Counted from the stretch's first letter, positions 31,080 to 40,222 are shown. The stretch is DNA of 46,311 nucleotides from Asparagopsis taxiformis (GCA_030407315.1 JALQPE010001052.1:1-46311); one strand, 5' to 3'. A program made the numbers and translations. Notes: generated by a model not told the origin, from the sequence alone.

Positions 31080-31792
31080 CTACCAAGGCTCAAGTTGGGA
31101 CGTACATCCTGTTCAAACGTCCAGGCTGTTGAAGCTGGTTGTGAATCTGCCAGTAAATCTCGGCGAGGTCGTCGGGCAGAATAATGCCCCTTCACCTTTA
31201 CTGGCAAAAAGATCGGGTAGAAACTTTGCGGTCGCTTCATTTTCTATCAATCCGTCGACAACGACATGTGCTACGTGGATGCCTCGTGGCCAAGCTCCCT
31301 CGCCATGCTTTGCGCTAAGCTCTTAATGCGTGCTTCCCGCCTGAGAACGCGGCGAAACGCTGTTACCTCGTAAGCTTGCAGATGCGCCGTAAAGAGGATT
31401 GTGCCTTTTTGGCGAGTTAACATTTTCTTTGCGACTTCCCGACCAACCAGAAATCCTGCAAATGCACACATCTCCCAAACCTTTTTTAGACCTTGGACGT
31501 GGTTTCAATGACCCGTAACGAACGTTTCCCCCAACGTTAAACACCGCAATAGCTATCGGACCGATAGTGGATTCCACTTTTTCAATTAGCTCAATCACCT
31601 GCTCTTCATTCGAGCATCCGAATGAACCGTAGGCGCTCCCGCCAGAAGCTTCGATGTATTTAACAACTTGTCTAAATCACCACGGCGGCGAGTGGCGACT
31701 ATATGGAATCCTTCTCTCGAAAAACGACGAGCGATCGCGAACCTAAGTGGTCACCCGCACCAACAATTAGGGCTACAGGCTTATCGGTTCAC
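31080..31792 (-). CDS. SDR family oxidoreductase (frameshifted)
   Basis: The start is a GTG at 31792, four bases after an excellent ribosome binding site (AAGGAGGTGA). After one restored base the frame reads PVALIVGAGDHLGSAIARRFSREGF, the cofactor-binding start. AIAVFNVGGNVRYG occupies the place of the NNAG motif (NVGG), and the region FTAASASLRG with the following GKHALRALAQSMARELGPRGIHVAHVVVDG forms the catalytic part. In place of the usual YxxxK there is a Ser/Arg-rich segment (NSVSPRSQAGKHA), so the catalytic Tyr is not evident. The tail WTFEQDVRPNLEPW is characteristic of one SDR subgroup. Four or more shifts. Confidence 0.82.
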
Positions 31793-31898
31793 TATCTCAC
31801 CTCCTTCGTCATTCGAATTAGTCAAAACAAATTACCTCTCCATATAAGATAACTAAAATCGATTATATATATCCTTATAATAAACAGTATCTATACAT

Positions 31899-32768
31899 AT
31901 GGAACTACAACAATTACGCCTTTTCTTGCTGCGGCTGATTCAGGAAGCTTTACGCGAGGTGCAAAAACGAGTTTGTTCTCAACCAGCCCTTTCTGCTTCG
32001 ATCTCAAAACTGGAAACAAAGATGGGAGCCAACTGTGGATTGCGAGCCAAACGTTTACCGAACAAACGAAGTGGAACTAACGCGGCTGGCAGAACACATA
32101 TAAAAGAGCAAAACTGATTATTGGAGAATGCTCAAAGGCCAAAGATGAACTGAAGCATCATCATGTACAGCGGATGTTGAGGTTAGGTGTTGTCAACACA
32201 CTATCTATCGCGCAAGTAAGCCTCTGATTGAACAATTTCGACGGCAAATCTGGATTGAAACCAGAGTATTTGATGGCACAGAGTCCGAGTTGATCAACTT
32301 GAGCGAGAAAATAGAATCGATATCGCACTGACACTACTTCTCAACTGAAAAAAATCAAAGTCGCCAATTTACATACCACGCGCTTTTTCCGAGACTTATG
32401 TAGTTGCCATGTCTCCCGATCATTACTTGAGTCGCTTGAATTCAGTTAGTCTGAAGATTTAGATGGGGAACCATTTGTAGCACGCTCCACTGCGAATACC
32501 GCCGCATATTTGAGGGAATGATCAAAAAATCAGATGTGTCTTTGAATATCGCCTATGTAACAAACCAGGATGACCGAGCGTTGGCTTTAGTGGCGGCCGG
32601 TGTAGGTATCGCGATTGTACCTGAGCATCACCGTTTTACGGGGTAGTCCTAAGTCCCTTACGGGATTCCACCAATCAAAGAAATGTAGTTTAGAATGGGG
32701 TGATGAATCCAATACTGAAGAAGCTATTGCATTTGTGGAATTTGCCAAAAACTGCGCGTTGGAACTAA
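31899..32768 (+). CDS. LysR family transcriptional regulator (frameshifted)
   Basis: The N-terminus MELQQLRLFL and SQPALSASISKLETKMGA are the winged helix-turn-helix of LysR regulators. The ligand domain is recognisable in pieces, for example a C-terminal segment DVSLNIAYVTNQDDRALALVAAGVGIAIVPEHH (about 32540-32625), the usual effector-domain hinge. The end is uncertain: the frame used near the end stops at 32766, which gives the typical 290 residues, but an indel could extend it. Divergent from the SDR gene at 31792, its likely target. About eight shifts. Confidence 0.83.
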
Positions 32769-32873
32769 AGGGAGTTATCGTACATCGACAATTACTCCTT
32801 TTTAACAAGCTAGATTTTTCGAAAGGTTTCCTTTCTGGGGCTGAAGTCATCCGAAAATTGCTAGCAATAATGA

Positions 32874-33450
32874 TCAGTGAAGACTCTCTAAGGCATCATC
32901 GACCAGTTCTTCCAATTGAGCCTCATCATCGTAGCCCGAGCATAGGCACGAAGCCCCATCAGTTGCATCTGCAAGCTCCTGGCAAGTCGATCAGGACATT
33001 TATCAGTCTCTATCTCGCCCTGCTCTTGCGCTTGTTGAATAACGTTTGAAAAAGAGAGCTGAACATCCTTTAGCAAACCTTTCGCCTCGACTAGCAGTTC
33101 TTCATTTTCGCTGGAAAGTTCAGAAATACTTTACAACAACATGCACATACTGCTGGGAGCCGATTCGCGATTCTCAATAACCGCCGTTCTGATAAATGTT
33201 TTTAAACCCTGAAGCGGAGACGGAGATGCATCAATACACAGATTGAGCTGCTGCGCCGTTTCGCTCGCATATGGTGTAGCGCTTGTTTAAACAGACCTTC
33301 CTTACTACCAAAACTAGTATAGATGCTTCAGGACGCATATCAGTCACTTCCTGGATATTACGCATTGAGGTTTGCGTGAACCCTTTTTCCCAAATAGATC
33401 TGTCGCTTCTGAAGAGCGTCCGATCGGTCGTGCTTTATCTTATTTGCCAT
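32874..33450 (-). CDS. TetR family regulator (frameshifted)
   Basis: The start at 33450 gives MANKI, followed across shifts by the HTH: TDLFWEKGFTQTSMRNIQEVT and SIYTSFGSKEGLFKQAL. The C-terminal part (LKDVQLSFSNVIQQAQEQGEIETDKCPDRLARSLQMQLMGLRAYAR, ending EELVDDALESLH) is the TetR_C_11-like ligand domain. About 190 residues; five or more shifts. Two operators lie directly upstream (33485-33523), and the same motif appears at 26014-26063. Confidence 0.85.
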
Positions 33451-33484
33451 CGATATAAACTTGATCAAATTTCCTAGATTATAT

Positions 33485-33523
33485 ATGAACATTTGTTCAT
33501 TTTCATATTGAACATTCGTTCAA
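33485..33523. promoter_or_regulatory. Two palindromic operators upstream of the TetR gene
   Basis: ATGAACATTTGTTCAT (33485-33500) and TTGAACATTCGTTCAA (33508-33523) are 16-bp palindromes with centres 23 bp apart. They lie 35 and 58 bases before the TetR start and fit autorepression. Confidence 0.75.
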
Positions 33524-33678
33524 TGTCGTATCTCTTCGCGCTATCTATTGATGGCCATAGTCTTCAGCGATTCGAAGCTATGGTGTTTTTCAATCATTAT
33601 TGATCAACCCCCCCTCCATCGTCTTCACCCGTCATAGTCGGTTGTTGAAGCCTTCAAGGTGGTTTAGTCAGGTGTGAA

Positions 33679-34889
33679 ATGAAAACGCTGAAAGATCTAT
33701 CTATTAGTCAGAAAATATTAGGTTTAGCTGCCATTATGTTCGCGCTAGTACTGGTGTTGGCTGGTTATAGTGCTATCGCTTCTATCAGTTAACAAGTTTT
33801 CCTGACTCCCCTAGCACCATCCAATCCACTTTTACACTGGTTGGCAGTTTTAGTTCTTATCACTCTCATAACGGGCCTGGCCTTGGCTATCGTATATCTA
33901 GCAATATAAACAACGCATAGATACTGCTACAGCTTGGCTACCGTATTGCCGAGGGAGATTTCAGTATAAACGACGAGGCTGAGTATAACGGTAAAGATGA
34001 AACAGGGCTTGTGGAAACAATGAATTCGCTGGCCCAAAGCCTCAGAACATTACCCATGAGGTCTATCTTCTGCTGATCAAATTGCTACTGCGGCAAAAGA
34101 ACTATCGTTAGTCACCGACCAAATAACCAGTCCATCTACGATCAACAATCAAGCACTCAGCAGGTAGTGGCCGCAGTCACCCAGATGGCAACCACGGTTC
34201 AGGAGTTACCAATCATGCAGTCGGAGCTGCCGAAGCTACACAGCAAGCCAATATCGAAGCAACCACGGGGCTTCTGTGGTTCAAAATAATCAGAAGCCAT
34301 CAGAGAATTGGTTTCCACTGTACCCATGCGTCGGAAAAAATGGATGCTAACCAAGAGTGCAATGACATAGGCAGTGTTGTGGATGTTATCAACTCAATAA
34401 CTGAACAAAACCAATCTATTAGCACTAAATGCGGCAATTGAAGCGGCCCATGCCGGTGAGCATGGGCTCGGTTTCTCTGTAGTAGCAGAGGAAGTTCGCT
34501 CTTTGGCTCAGAGAACCCAGGAATCAACTCTGGAGATTCAAACCCTAGTTGAACGACTTCAGTCAGGGGCCAATCAAGCAGTGGATATGATGGAACAAAG
34601 TCGATCTCACGTAGAAGCAAGTGCAGAGCGAGCGATAAAGGCGGGACAGGCACTAGAAGCCATTACTCAAGCCGTCATGACCATTAATGATATGAACTCC
34701 TACATCGCAGCCGCCAGCGAACAACAGTCTTCTGTTGCCGAAGAGATTAACCAAAAAGTTGTAACCATCAGCCAAACCGGTGACAAGGTTCTAGGAGGTT
34801 CTCAACAAACAACGCGTTCCAGTGAGGACCTAGCGAATTTAGCTGCAGGTTTACGTGCCCTAATGGGCCAATTCAAATTAACAAACTGA
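33679..34889 (+). CDS. Methyl-accepting chemotaxis protein with reduced sensor domain (frameshifted)
   Basis: The N-terminus [29 protein letters not shown] is the first membrane helix. Almost directly afterwards a second helix appears ([23 protein letters not shown]), so the periplasmic sensor domain is nearly absent; only a few dozen residues separate the helices. HAMP and the signalling domain follow, with the hairpin [38 protein letters not shown] after shifts, and a conserved tail [18 protein letters not shown]. At about 400 codons it is much shorter than a typical receptor of 530-560. Many indels between 33780 and 34500. It is followed by an HD-GYP gene 30 bases downstream, probably one transcript. 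Confidence 0.85.
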
Positions 34890-34919
34890 ATTTAATCGTC
34901 ATAAATGAAGGAGACTACA

Positions 34920-35815
34920 GTGGGCGTCCTTAACAAAGTTGGTCAACGTTTACCTTTTACACGTAAGGGAACTCTCAACAAAGACCTACTACGCAGCTTG
35001 TTAATAATGGCTTGGATGGTGGAAGCCGGGATCCTTATACCGGTGGCCACCTATGGCGCGTTTCCAGAATGTGTAATCTGTTAGCTCAAAAACTTGAATG
35101 GTCTGAAGCCGATATCGCCCGAGTGACCCTAGGAGGGTTTCTTCATGATTTGGGGAAAATCGGAGTATCAGACCAAATTCTGAATAAAAAAGATCGTCTG
35201 ACGGAAAAAGAATACGAGGTTATCAAGACCCATCCAAGTGTTGGGTGGAATACGCTTTCCGGTCACCCGTTATCTTGGCTAGTAGAAGAAAGTATTCGGT
35301 TTCATCATGAAAGACCGGATGGACAAGGCTACCCCCTGGGCTTGGAAGGAGATCATATTCCTAAAGATGCAAGAGTCGTTGCGATCTGTGACGCCTTCGA
35401 TGCGATGACCAGCAATCGACCTTATCGACAAAGCATGTCGATTGCGAAAGCTCTTAACATCATGGAGGAAAACCTAGGTACACAGTTTGACCGCAATTTT
35501 GGAGAACATTTCATTTCTCTCGGTCAGAGCGGCTTGCTCCATCATATCGTTGACCATAGCGACGAAGGAATTCCATTGCAGCATTGCATCATGTGTGGAC
35601 CTACAGTGGTCATACAACGTGATCAAAAACCTGGAGAAAAAGTTTACTGCCACAATTGTACCGGGGAGTACGTAATTCGGACTGTAAATGGAAAAACCAC
35701 CATTGAACTAACAGAAATGCGTTCCGGCAAACCGAAGGACATGGTGTTGCGAGCGGATAATAATCTCATTGGGCGACTTATCACTGATGCAACCAAAGCT
35801 TTACCTGCCTGGTAA
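34920..35815 (+). CDS. HD-GYP domain phosphodiesterase with C-terminal Zn-ribbon-like motif (one frameshift)
   Basis: A GTG start at 34920 with GAAGGAG upstream. After a shift near 34990-35012 the domain runs YTGGHLWRVSRMC, GFLHDLGKIGVSDQIL (HD metal ligands), IKTHPSVGWNTL, then FHHERPDGQGYPLGL, the HHE-x-x-DGxGYP signature, and AICDAFDAMTSNRPYR. These motifs are typical of active c-di-GMP phosphodiesterases. The C-terminal 100 residues contain CIMCGPTVV and VYCHNCTGEY, two CxxC pairs like a zinc ribbon, absent from simple HD-GYP proteins. It follows a chemoreceptor gene, suggesting coupling of signal input to c-di-GMP turnover. Confidence 0.9.
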
Positions 35816-35822
35816 TCAACAT

Positions 35823-36046
35823 ATGTATTCTGATTGGCTATCCATAGCACTTCAACGCACTATTTTGAAGCGATCTCTAAAATTGCGGGTGTGGTCGGAT
35901 CTGTATTGCTGGTGATTAATTACGGCGAATTATTGCTAGCTGGATCTATGGAAACCAACCATTGGATAAAGGCTTTGCTGAATTATCTGGTTCCTTTTTT
36001 AGTATCTACTTACAGCAGCGTTTCTACGTACCGATCACACTACTAA
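35823..36046 (+). CDS. nrtS: NrtS-like small membrane protein (one frameshift)
   Basis: About 73 residues after correcting one base in an A run near 35880. The sequence begins MYSDWLSIALQRTILKRSLK and contains two helices, AGVVGSVLLVINYGELLLAG and ALLNYLVPFLVSTYSSVSTY. The ending KALLNYLVPFLVSTYSSV resembles the NrtS family of small nitrate/nitrite transporters. No nitrogen metabolism genes are nearby, so the role is inferred from sequence only. Confidence 0.72.
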
Positions 36047-36404
36047 TACAAGTCTGCTCTTTCCCCAAATATCTTTTTTACTGATCAACTCACCCTATGA
36101 AAGTAACAGCCCCCAACAAAACAGGGACAACAAAAACAGGGACAACAAAAAAAGAGTTCCACATAACCTCCCTGGCGACAATTTAATTAGCGGATCTATG
36201 GGCTGGACTTTGCTGCCAGATAAGGCGGTTAAAGGAGAAATCTCTAGTAACAAAAACCAAGAGGAACCAGCCCACTCGCCAACGTTTATCGCCTGATCCC
36301 TCTTTACAAAAACACACCCAGCCTCAAATTTATTACAGCACTTCAGATCAAGTGCTGAAGCGCCCTTTTGACTTAATCAGGCGCTTTTACTCAGGAGAAA
36401 TTAA
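36047..36404. other. Intergenic region with a small tandem repeat and leader hairpins
   Basis: No convincing gene. At 36118-36147 a 15-bp unit (about AAAACAGGGACAACA) occurs twice. Near 36190-36290 an open plus-strand frame (GSMGWTLLPDKAVKGE...) has no recognisable domain and may be a gene remnant. The last 70 bases hold two stem-loops just before the ribosome binding site (listed separately). Confidence 0.4.
36336..36388 (+). promoter_or_regulatory. Two consecutive stem-loops in the leader of the redoxin gene
   Basis: CAGCACTT and AAGTGCTG (36336-36357, 6-base loop) form a perfect stem. Directly after it AGCGCC and GGCGCT (36359-36385) form a second stem followed by TTTT. The second looks like an intrinsic terminator 8 bases before the ribosome binding site AGGAGA (36393) and the ATG at 36405. 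A terminator here would control expression of the gene behind it, or end transcripts from upstream. Confidence 0.55.
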
Positions 36405-37230
36405 ATGTCTAGCACCTCAACCGCACGGCATTCTAATGAAGAGCACCCTTACCGTTTCGAACATTTCGATATTCGGATTATTGCCGATGACCTGCGCTTT
36501 AGCAGCGAAGCACTGCGACCTGGACAGCATATTCCGGATGTTGCTGTTACTGATATCGCAGGAGAGCAGGTTTCACTCTACAGTCTGTGCCAGGAAAAAC
36601 CATTGTTATTGATGACCGGCTCAATCACCTGCCCAATGACAATCAGTTCCTTTCCTACTTTGAAGAAACTGCAAGAAACGTTGGGAGACAAAGTAGATTT
36701 TGCTCTACTTTACGTTCGAGAGGCTCATCCCGCTGAGTACTACCCACAGCCGCATTCGATTGCTCAAAAAGTAGCTAACGCAGCGGACTTAAAGGAGCGA
36801 TATGACATTGATTGTAAGTTAATCATCGATGACATTGATGGTAGATTGCATCATGCCCTCGATGTTATGCCAAACTCCGCTCACCTGATCGGAGAAAGGG
36901 GTGAAATTTTATTTCAATCGCTTTGGGTAAGCGACACCCAGCGCTTGAACGGGCGGTTACAGAATTGGCAGAAGGTAAAACCATTTCCAATAAAATAAGT
37001 GAACGTATGTTTGCCCCATTTCTGCGGGGTGCGGGTTATATGCACGATACCTTTCGATTGGCTGGTGATCGTTCCTATAGAGAGTTGGCTTTTGGTGCAC
37101 CACCTATTGCGCTTCTGGCTAAAACAGCTTCTTTCTGGTCAGTTCTGCCGAAGAAGTATCGTGGGGGAGCTGCCGTATTAAGCCTGACAAGTATAGGGCT
37201 GGATTGCTCTATACCTTGTTGTTGGTTTGA
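36405..37230 (+). CDS. Deiodinase-fold redoxin domain protein (frameshifted near C-terminus)
   Basis: Thioredoxin-fold protein of the iodothyronine-deiodinase-like group. The fold core is LRPGQHIPDVAVTDIAGEQVSLYSL, then LLLMTGSITCPMTISSFPTLKKLQ. Cys76 (TGSITCPMT) sits where animal deiodinases have selenocysteine. DFALLYVREAHPAEYYPQP, the family's Y-x-x-E-A-H-P/AE motif, follows, and HLIGERGEILFQSLWVSD closes the domain. After a shift near 36930 the chain continues LERAVTELAEGKT and an extra region YMHDTFRLAGDRSYRELAFGAPPIALLAK, ending in a predicted helix (GAGLLYTLLLV) and a stop at 37228-37230. Its last 50 codons are duplicated at 41489-41545. Substrate unknown; dehalogenation cannot be claimed from the fold. 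Confidence 0.82.
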
Positions 37231-37361
37231 ATCGCTGTATAAGACCTATCTCATACTTGTACCTATTGTAAGGCTCGAGTATGAGAAGTTTGTGAGAAAT
37301 GATATGTGTATTTTTAACTACAGAGGATACTATATTATCTCTGCCTAACAGGCATAAGTTT
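37179..37361 (+). repeat. Direct repeat copy A, about 183 bp
   Basis: Begins TTAAGCCTGACAAG and ends CTGCCTAACAGGCATAAG plus TTTA. It is about 90 percent identical to 41489-41672. It includes the last codons of the redoxin gene and its 3' flank, with an internal stem CTCATACTTG...AGTATGAG (37249-37284). Confidence 0.9.
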
Positions 37362-37438
37362 ACCTAAGGAACATGCGATTAAGTCCCGCCTTCTCGCTTA
37401 TTACGCTGATCAAACTCCATTTGCGGTCTAATCGCGTG

Positions 37439-38149
37439 ATTACGGTCATTTCTTACCAAATTGGCATTTGACTATCCGGAACGGATGTTCAACCTTTGTC
37501 CGAATGCTGGCTTTAAGGTACTCAGTTTTCAGCTGAACTTTAATGATGCGAGTGTACTTCTTCTTCAGCTCTTTGACCTTGCTTGGGATTTCAGCGATGT
37601 GCCACCACTTTGAGTTCTTCTCGATTCTCAGCGCCACGATAACCACTGTCGGCAAAGATAAACGCTTCCTTACCATGAAGAAGGTGCTCTACCTTGGCCG
37701 ATGTCATAGTCATTAGCGGCACTGGTTGTGAATCTGTGCGTCAGTCCAGTTCTAGCATCAACGCCGATATAGGCTTTCATGCCAAAATGCCACTGATTAC
37801 CTTTCTAAGTTTGGTGCATATCAGGATCGTCCCTTCTTTTACCAGAACGCCAGCTTCGCTCAGCTAGGTGCTGACTGCGTCGAAGATCTTACGTGCCAAA
37901 CCATACCGCTCCAGCAGGTGACGGAAGTTCATGATGGTAGTGTGATCGGGTATCGCACCATCCAATGAGAGACCGGTAAACAAACGCATGGATGCGACCG
38001 TTACCGGCCTTAAGATAGTGAGGTTCAATTACGGGCTCGAATCGCTTCCAGGGAATCAGTTTCTCCATACGACCAAGAAACTTCTCTTTGTGAGTTTGTC
38101 GACGTTTGTTGTTGAACTCGATGTCAGCGAAGGAGAGTTGGTGACCCAT
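37439..38149 (-). pseudogene. IS5-family transposase remnant
   Basis: From 38149 the frame [52 protein letters not shown] is the N-terminus of IS5/IS1106-type DDE transposases. Later pieces match the family: HYHHELP (37915), a [17 protein letters not shown] segment near 37760-37800, and EYLKASIRTKVEHPFRIVKCQFGKK near 37450-37540. Several frames are broken and the end after KCQFG is missing or replaced; about 235 codons are covered against the family's 325. Because breaks exceed those of neighbouring genes and an internal part is lost, I regard it as inactive. Confidence 0.85.
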
Positions 38150-38225
38150 AGATAGCCATCAGCACATCAGAGTGTGGATTGCCTCATGCTGAGGTACTTA
38201 ATGGCCTGAACCTTAATATAAAATT

Positions 38226-38243
38226 ATGGACCGATCGTTCCAT
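38226..38243. promoter_or_regulatory. TetR-type operator upstream of the TetR gene
   Basis: ATGGACCGATCGTTCCAT is a near-perfect 18-bp palindrome 20 bases before the ATG at 38263. A related site lies at 38906-38921 upstream of the haloalkane dehalogenase. Confidence 0.8.
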
Positions 38244-38262
38244 AAATGATATGGTTTCTACT

Positions 38263-38805
38263 ATGGCGAGAACACGCAACTTTGATGAAACACAGGCGCT
38301 CAAGAGCGCGATGTATACTTTTTGGAAAAATGGCTATGACGCCACCAAGGTCCCTGACCTTCTGGTTGCTACTGGGCTGAGCCGTTCTAGCCTTTATGAA
38401 ACCTTTGGTGATAAGCAGGCATTGTTTGAGGCGTCGATCAAGGAGTACCTCAACAGCTTTGGCAGCAAACGTTTTTCAGCGTTAAAGAAAGGGCGAACAG
38501 CCAAAGAAGGTCTGACAATTTTTTTCGATCAGATGATAGGGACTTTCTTTGATGAATCCACACCAGGTGGATGCTTGATGGTCAACACCAGCACATCCAG
38601 GGATTCTCTCAATCAACGCACTATGGAGATCGTCGAGAACTGGAGTAAAGAGTTCCATGAAATCCTTCAGGAACTTTTAATTCGTGCTCAACAAAATGGA
38701 GAAATATCTTCGGATAAGGATGTTCAAGCGTTATCTCATATGCTGTTAGCTGTAGTAGCAGGAATTAATGCCCTGGGTAGAACATCAATAGAAAAGAGGG
38801 GCTGA
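38263..38805 (+). CDS. TetR family regulator of the haloalkane dehalogenase cassette
   Basis: An intact open frame, unlike most genes here. The DNA-binding domain is MARTRNFDETQALKSAMYTFWKNGYDATKVPDLLVATGLSRSSLYETFGDKQALFEASI, residues 1-59. The ligand domain follows (GLTIFFDQMIGTFF, GGCLMVNTSTSRDSLNQRTMEIVENW, then LSHMLLAVVAGINALGRTS). The GGCLMVN motif is typical of the TetR_C_16-like group. I chose the ATG at 38263, as similarity starts there; 38251 is possible. Two operators of the same type flank the gene, one before it and one before the dehalogenase, implying self-repression and control of the dehalogenase. Confidence 0.92.
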   Translation: MARTRNFDETQALKSAMYTFWKNGYDATKVPDLLVATGLSRSSLYETFGDKQALFEASIKEYLNSFGSKRFSALKKGRTAKEGLTIFFDQMIGTFFDESTPGGCLMVNTSTSRDSLNQRTMEIVENWSKEFHEILQELLIRAQQNGEISSDKDVQALSHMLLAVVAGINALGRTSIEKRG

Positions 38806-38871
38806 AAGCCATGGCTGACAGCACTATCTTTGTGATTTTTACTTAATAATTCAGATCTGTTTAGACGGAGT

Positions 38872-38896
38872 CGCCTAATTAGTAGGCGTTTTTTTT
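38872..38896 (+). terminator. Terminator after the TetR gene
   Basis: CGCCTA and TAGGCG pair around a five-base loop (ATTAG), followed by eight T. It isolates the regulator from the dehalogenase. Confidence 0.9.
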
Positions 38897-38905
38897 GAAT
38901 CATTC

Positions 38906-38921
38906 TGGACCAAACGTTCCA
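38906..38921. promoter_or_regulatory. TetR-type operator before the haloalkane dehalogenase
   Basis: TGGACCAAACGTTCCA keeps the half-sites TGGACC and CGTTCCA of the site at 38226-38243. It lies about 12 bases before the dehalogenase start, where bound repressor would block transcription. Confidence 0.75.
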
Positions 38922-38932
38922 TATTATATTGT

Positions 38933-39850
38933 TTGAAAAAAGGGAAAAAAAAGACTATCTTGCGAACGCCTGATGATCGATTTACGAATATTCCAGACTT
39001 TCCGTATAAGCCCAATTATCTTGACGTCAATGATAGTCAGCTCGGTAATCTCCGTCTGGCGTACATCGATGAGGGGCCGAAAGATGCAGAGACAATTTTA
39101 TGCATGCATGGTGAACCTACTTGGAGTTTCTTATACCGAAAAATGATTCCGCTTTTTCTAGATTCCGGGTATCGGGTTGTCGCGCCAGACCTTATTGGAT
39201 TTGGCCGTTCAGATAAACCGACTGAGCGCACAGCCTATAGCTACAGCAAACATGTTGCCTGGATGACTAGTTGGTTTAATCAATTAGATCTCGATCAAGT
39301 GACGTTAGTCGCTCAGGACTGGGGTGGGTTAATTGGTTTACGAATGGTGGCCCAAATGCCTGAACGCTTTGCCCGCTTATCTCTATCCAATACAGGCCTT
39401 CCCATGGGAGACCTAGAGGGGATAGACGATTTTAAACAATGGCTCAAGTTCAGCCAAACAGATAAAGAGTTCGATACCGGTTTTATCGTTAACTGGTTTG
39501 ACAACGGAGCACTAACGGAGGAGGAAAAAGAGGCTTATAGAGCTCCTTTCCCCTCCGAAAAATACAAAGCAGGAGCGCGAGAATTCCCGGTACTAGTACC
39601 GATTTCGCCAGATCAACTGGGGGCTGAAGACAATCGCAAAGCTGCTGAGATATTGAGGCAATGGAATAAGCCTATGCTCCTATGTTTTTCAGACAACGAC
39701 CCCTGTACCAAACCTTGGGAAAAGTTCTTACGTGAAGAAGTTCCTGGAGCTAAGGGTCAACCCCACACCACCTTGCACGGCCTTCACTTTATCCAAGAGC
39801 AGGATGGTGAACGATGGGCAAACCTGGTGATCGGTTGGATGATCCAGTGA
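38933..39850 (+). CDS. Haloalkane dehalogenase, class I type
   Basis: Alpha/beta-hydrolase that replaces a halogen of a short haloalkane by hydroxyl. An intact frame of 305 residues. Catalytic features: HGEPTW (59-64; oxyanion region), nucleophile Asp129 with halide-binding Trp130 in LVAQDWGG, a second halide-binding Trp candidate at 170 (FKQWLKFSQ), acid Asp256 in FSDNDPCTK, and base His285 in LHGLHFIQE. The acid after strand 7 and the pattern resemble the class I (DhlA, DmmA/DppA-like) enzymes. The cap domain lies at about 150-215. The start is a TTG at 38933; no ATG precedes the conserved TILRTPDDRF, so a missing base there is possible. It is the first gene after the TetR terminator. The substrate range is unknown. 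Confidence 0.93.
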   Translation: MKKGKKKTILRTPDDRFTNIPDFPYKPNYLDVNDSQLGNLRLAYIDEGPKDAETILCMHGEPTWSFLYRKMIPLFLDSGYRVVAPDLIGFGRSDKPTERTAYSYSKHVAWMTSWFNQLDLDQVTLVAQDWGGLIGLRMVAQMPERFARLSLSNTGLPMGDLEGIDDFKQWLKFSQTDKEFDTGFIVNWFDNGALTEEEKEAYRAPFPSEKYKAGAREFPVLVPISPDQLGAEDNRKAAEILRQWNKPMLLCFSDNDPCTKPWEKFLREEVPGAKGQPHTTLHGLHFIQEQDGERWANLVIGWMIQ

Positions 39851-39892
39851 GGTTCTGCTCAATTCGAAAGAACGACATTACTAGGTCAATAT

Positions 39893-40222
39893 ATGGAGCC
39901 GAGCATGCATTTCAGCATCATGAACAACACACCCATTCACTTCATCTTTGCAGTCACCTTGTTTGCTACTTTTCTTTTTACAGTATTCAAGCTCAATAAG
40001 AATCAACGCCCGTCTGGCCTGAAACTAATGAATATCCTTTTTATCCCTGTTTTGTTATCAGGGGCCTATGTTTGGACACTTGTACCTTTCAGCATTCCCC
40101 TGCTAGTAAAGAGCGTAGGCGCCACAGTCGCTTATTGGCTTATGACGCGGATCGTGAAAGCCCCGTCAAATATTGGTAACTGGATCATTGGTGGCTTGAT
40201 TATGTTGTGGGAGGGACGCTAG
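39893..40222 (+). CDS. Small hypothetical membrane protein between dehalogenase and alcohol dehydrogenase
   Basis: About 100-109 residues with three or four hydrophobic helices: IHFIFAVTLFATFLFTVF, MNILFIPVLLSGAYVWTLV, IPLLVKSVGATVAYWLM and WIIGGLIMLW. The start could be 39893, 39905 or 39920. It stands 42 bases after the dehalogenase and in the same direction, so it is likely in the same transcript. No family recognised. A role in substrate or product passage is only a guess. Confidence 0.65.
   Translation: MEPSMHFSIMNNTPIHFIFAVTLFATFLFTVFKLNKNQRPSGLKLMNILFIPVLLSGAYVWTLVPFSIPLLVKSVGATVAYWLMTRIVKAPSNIGNWIIGGLIMLWEGR

Noticed and set aside
36118..36147. Possible CRISPR-like or iteron array
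   Set aside because: Only two 15-bp units without spacers, and no associated genes.
36405..36998. Selenoprotein deiodinase
   Set aside because: The active position is an ordinary cysteine codon and no in-frame UGA with a SECIS-like stem is needed.
37325..37361. Integron attC-like core (GCCTAAC) in the 183-bp repeats
   Set aside because: Only one core box is present; the matching GTTRRRY box and an integrase are missing.
39037..39231. Minus-strand frames inside the haloalkane dehalogenase
   Set aside because: They are shadows of the intact dehalogenase frame.
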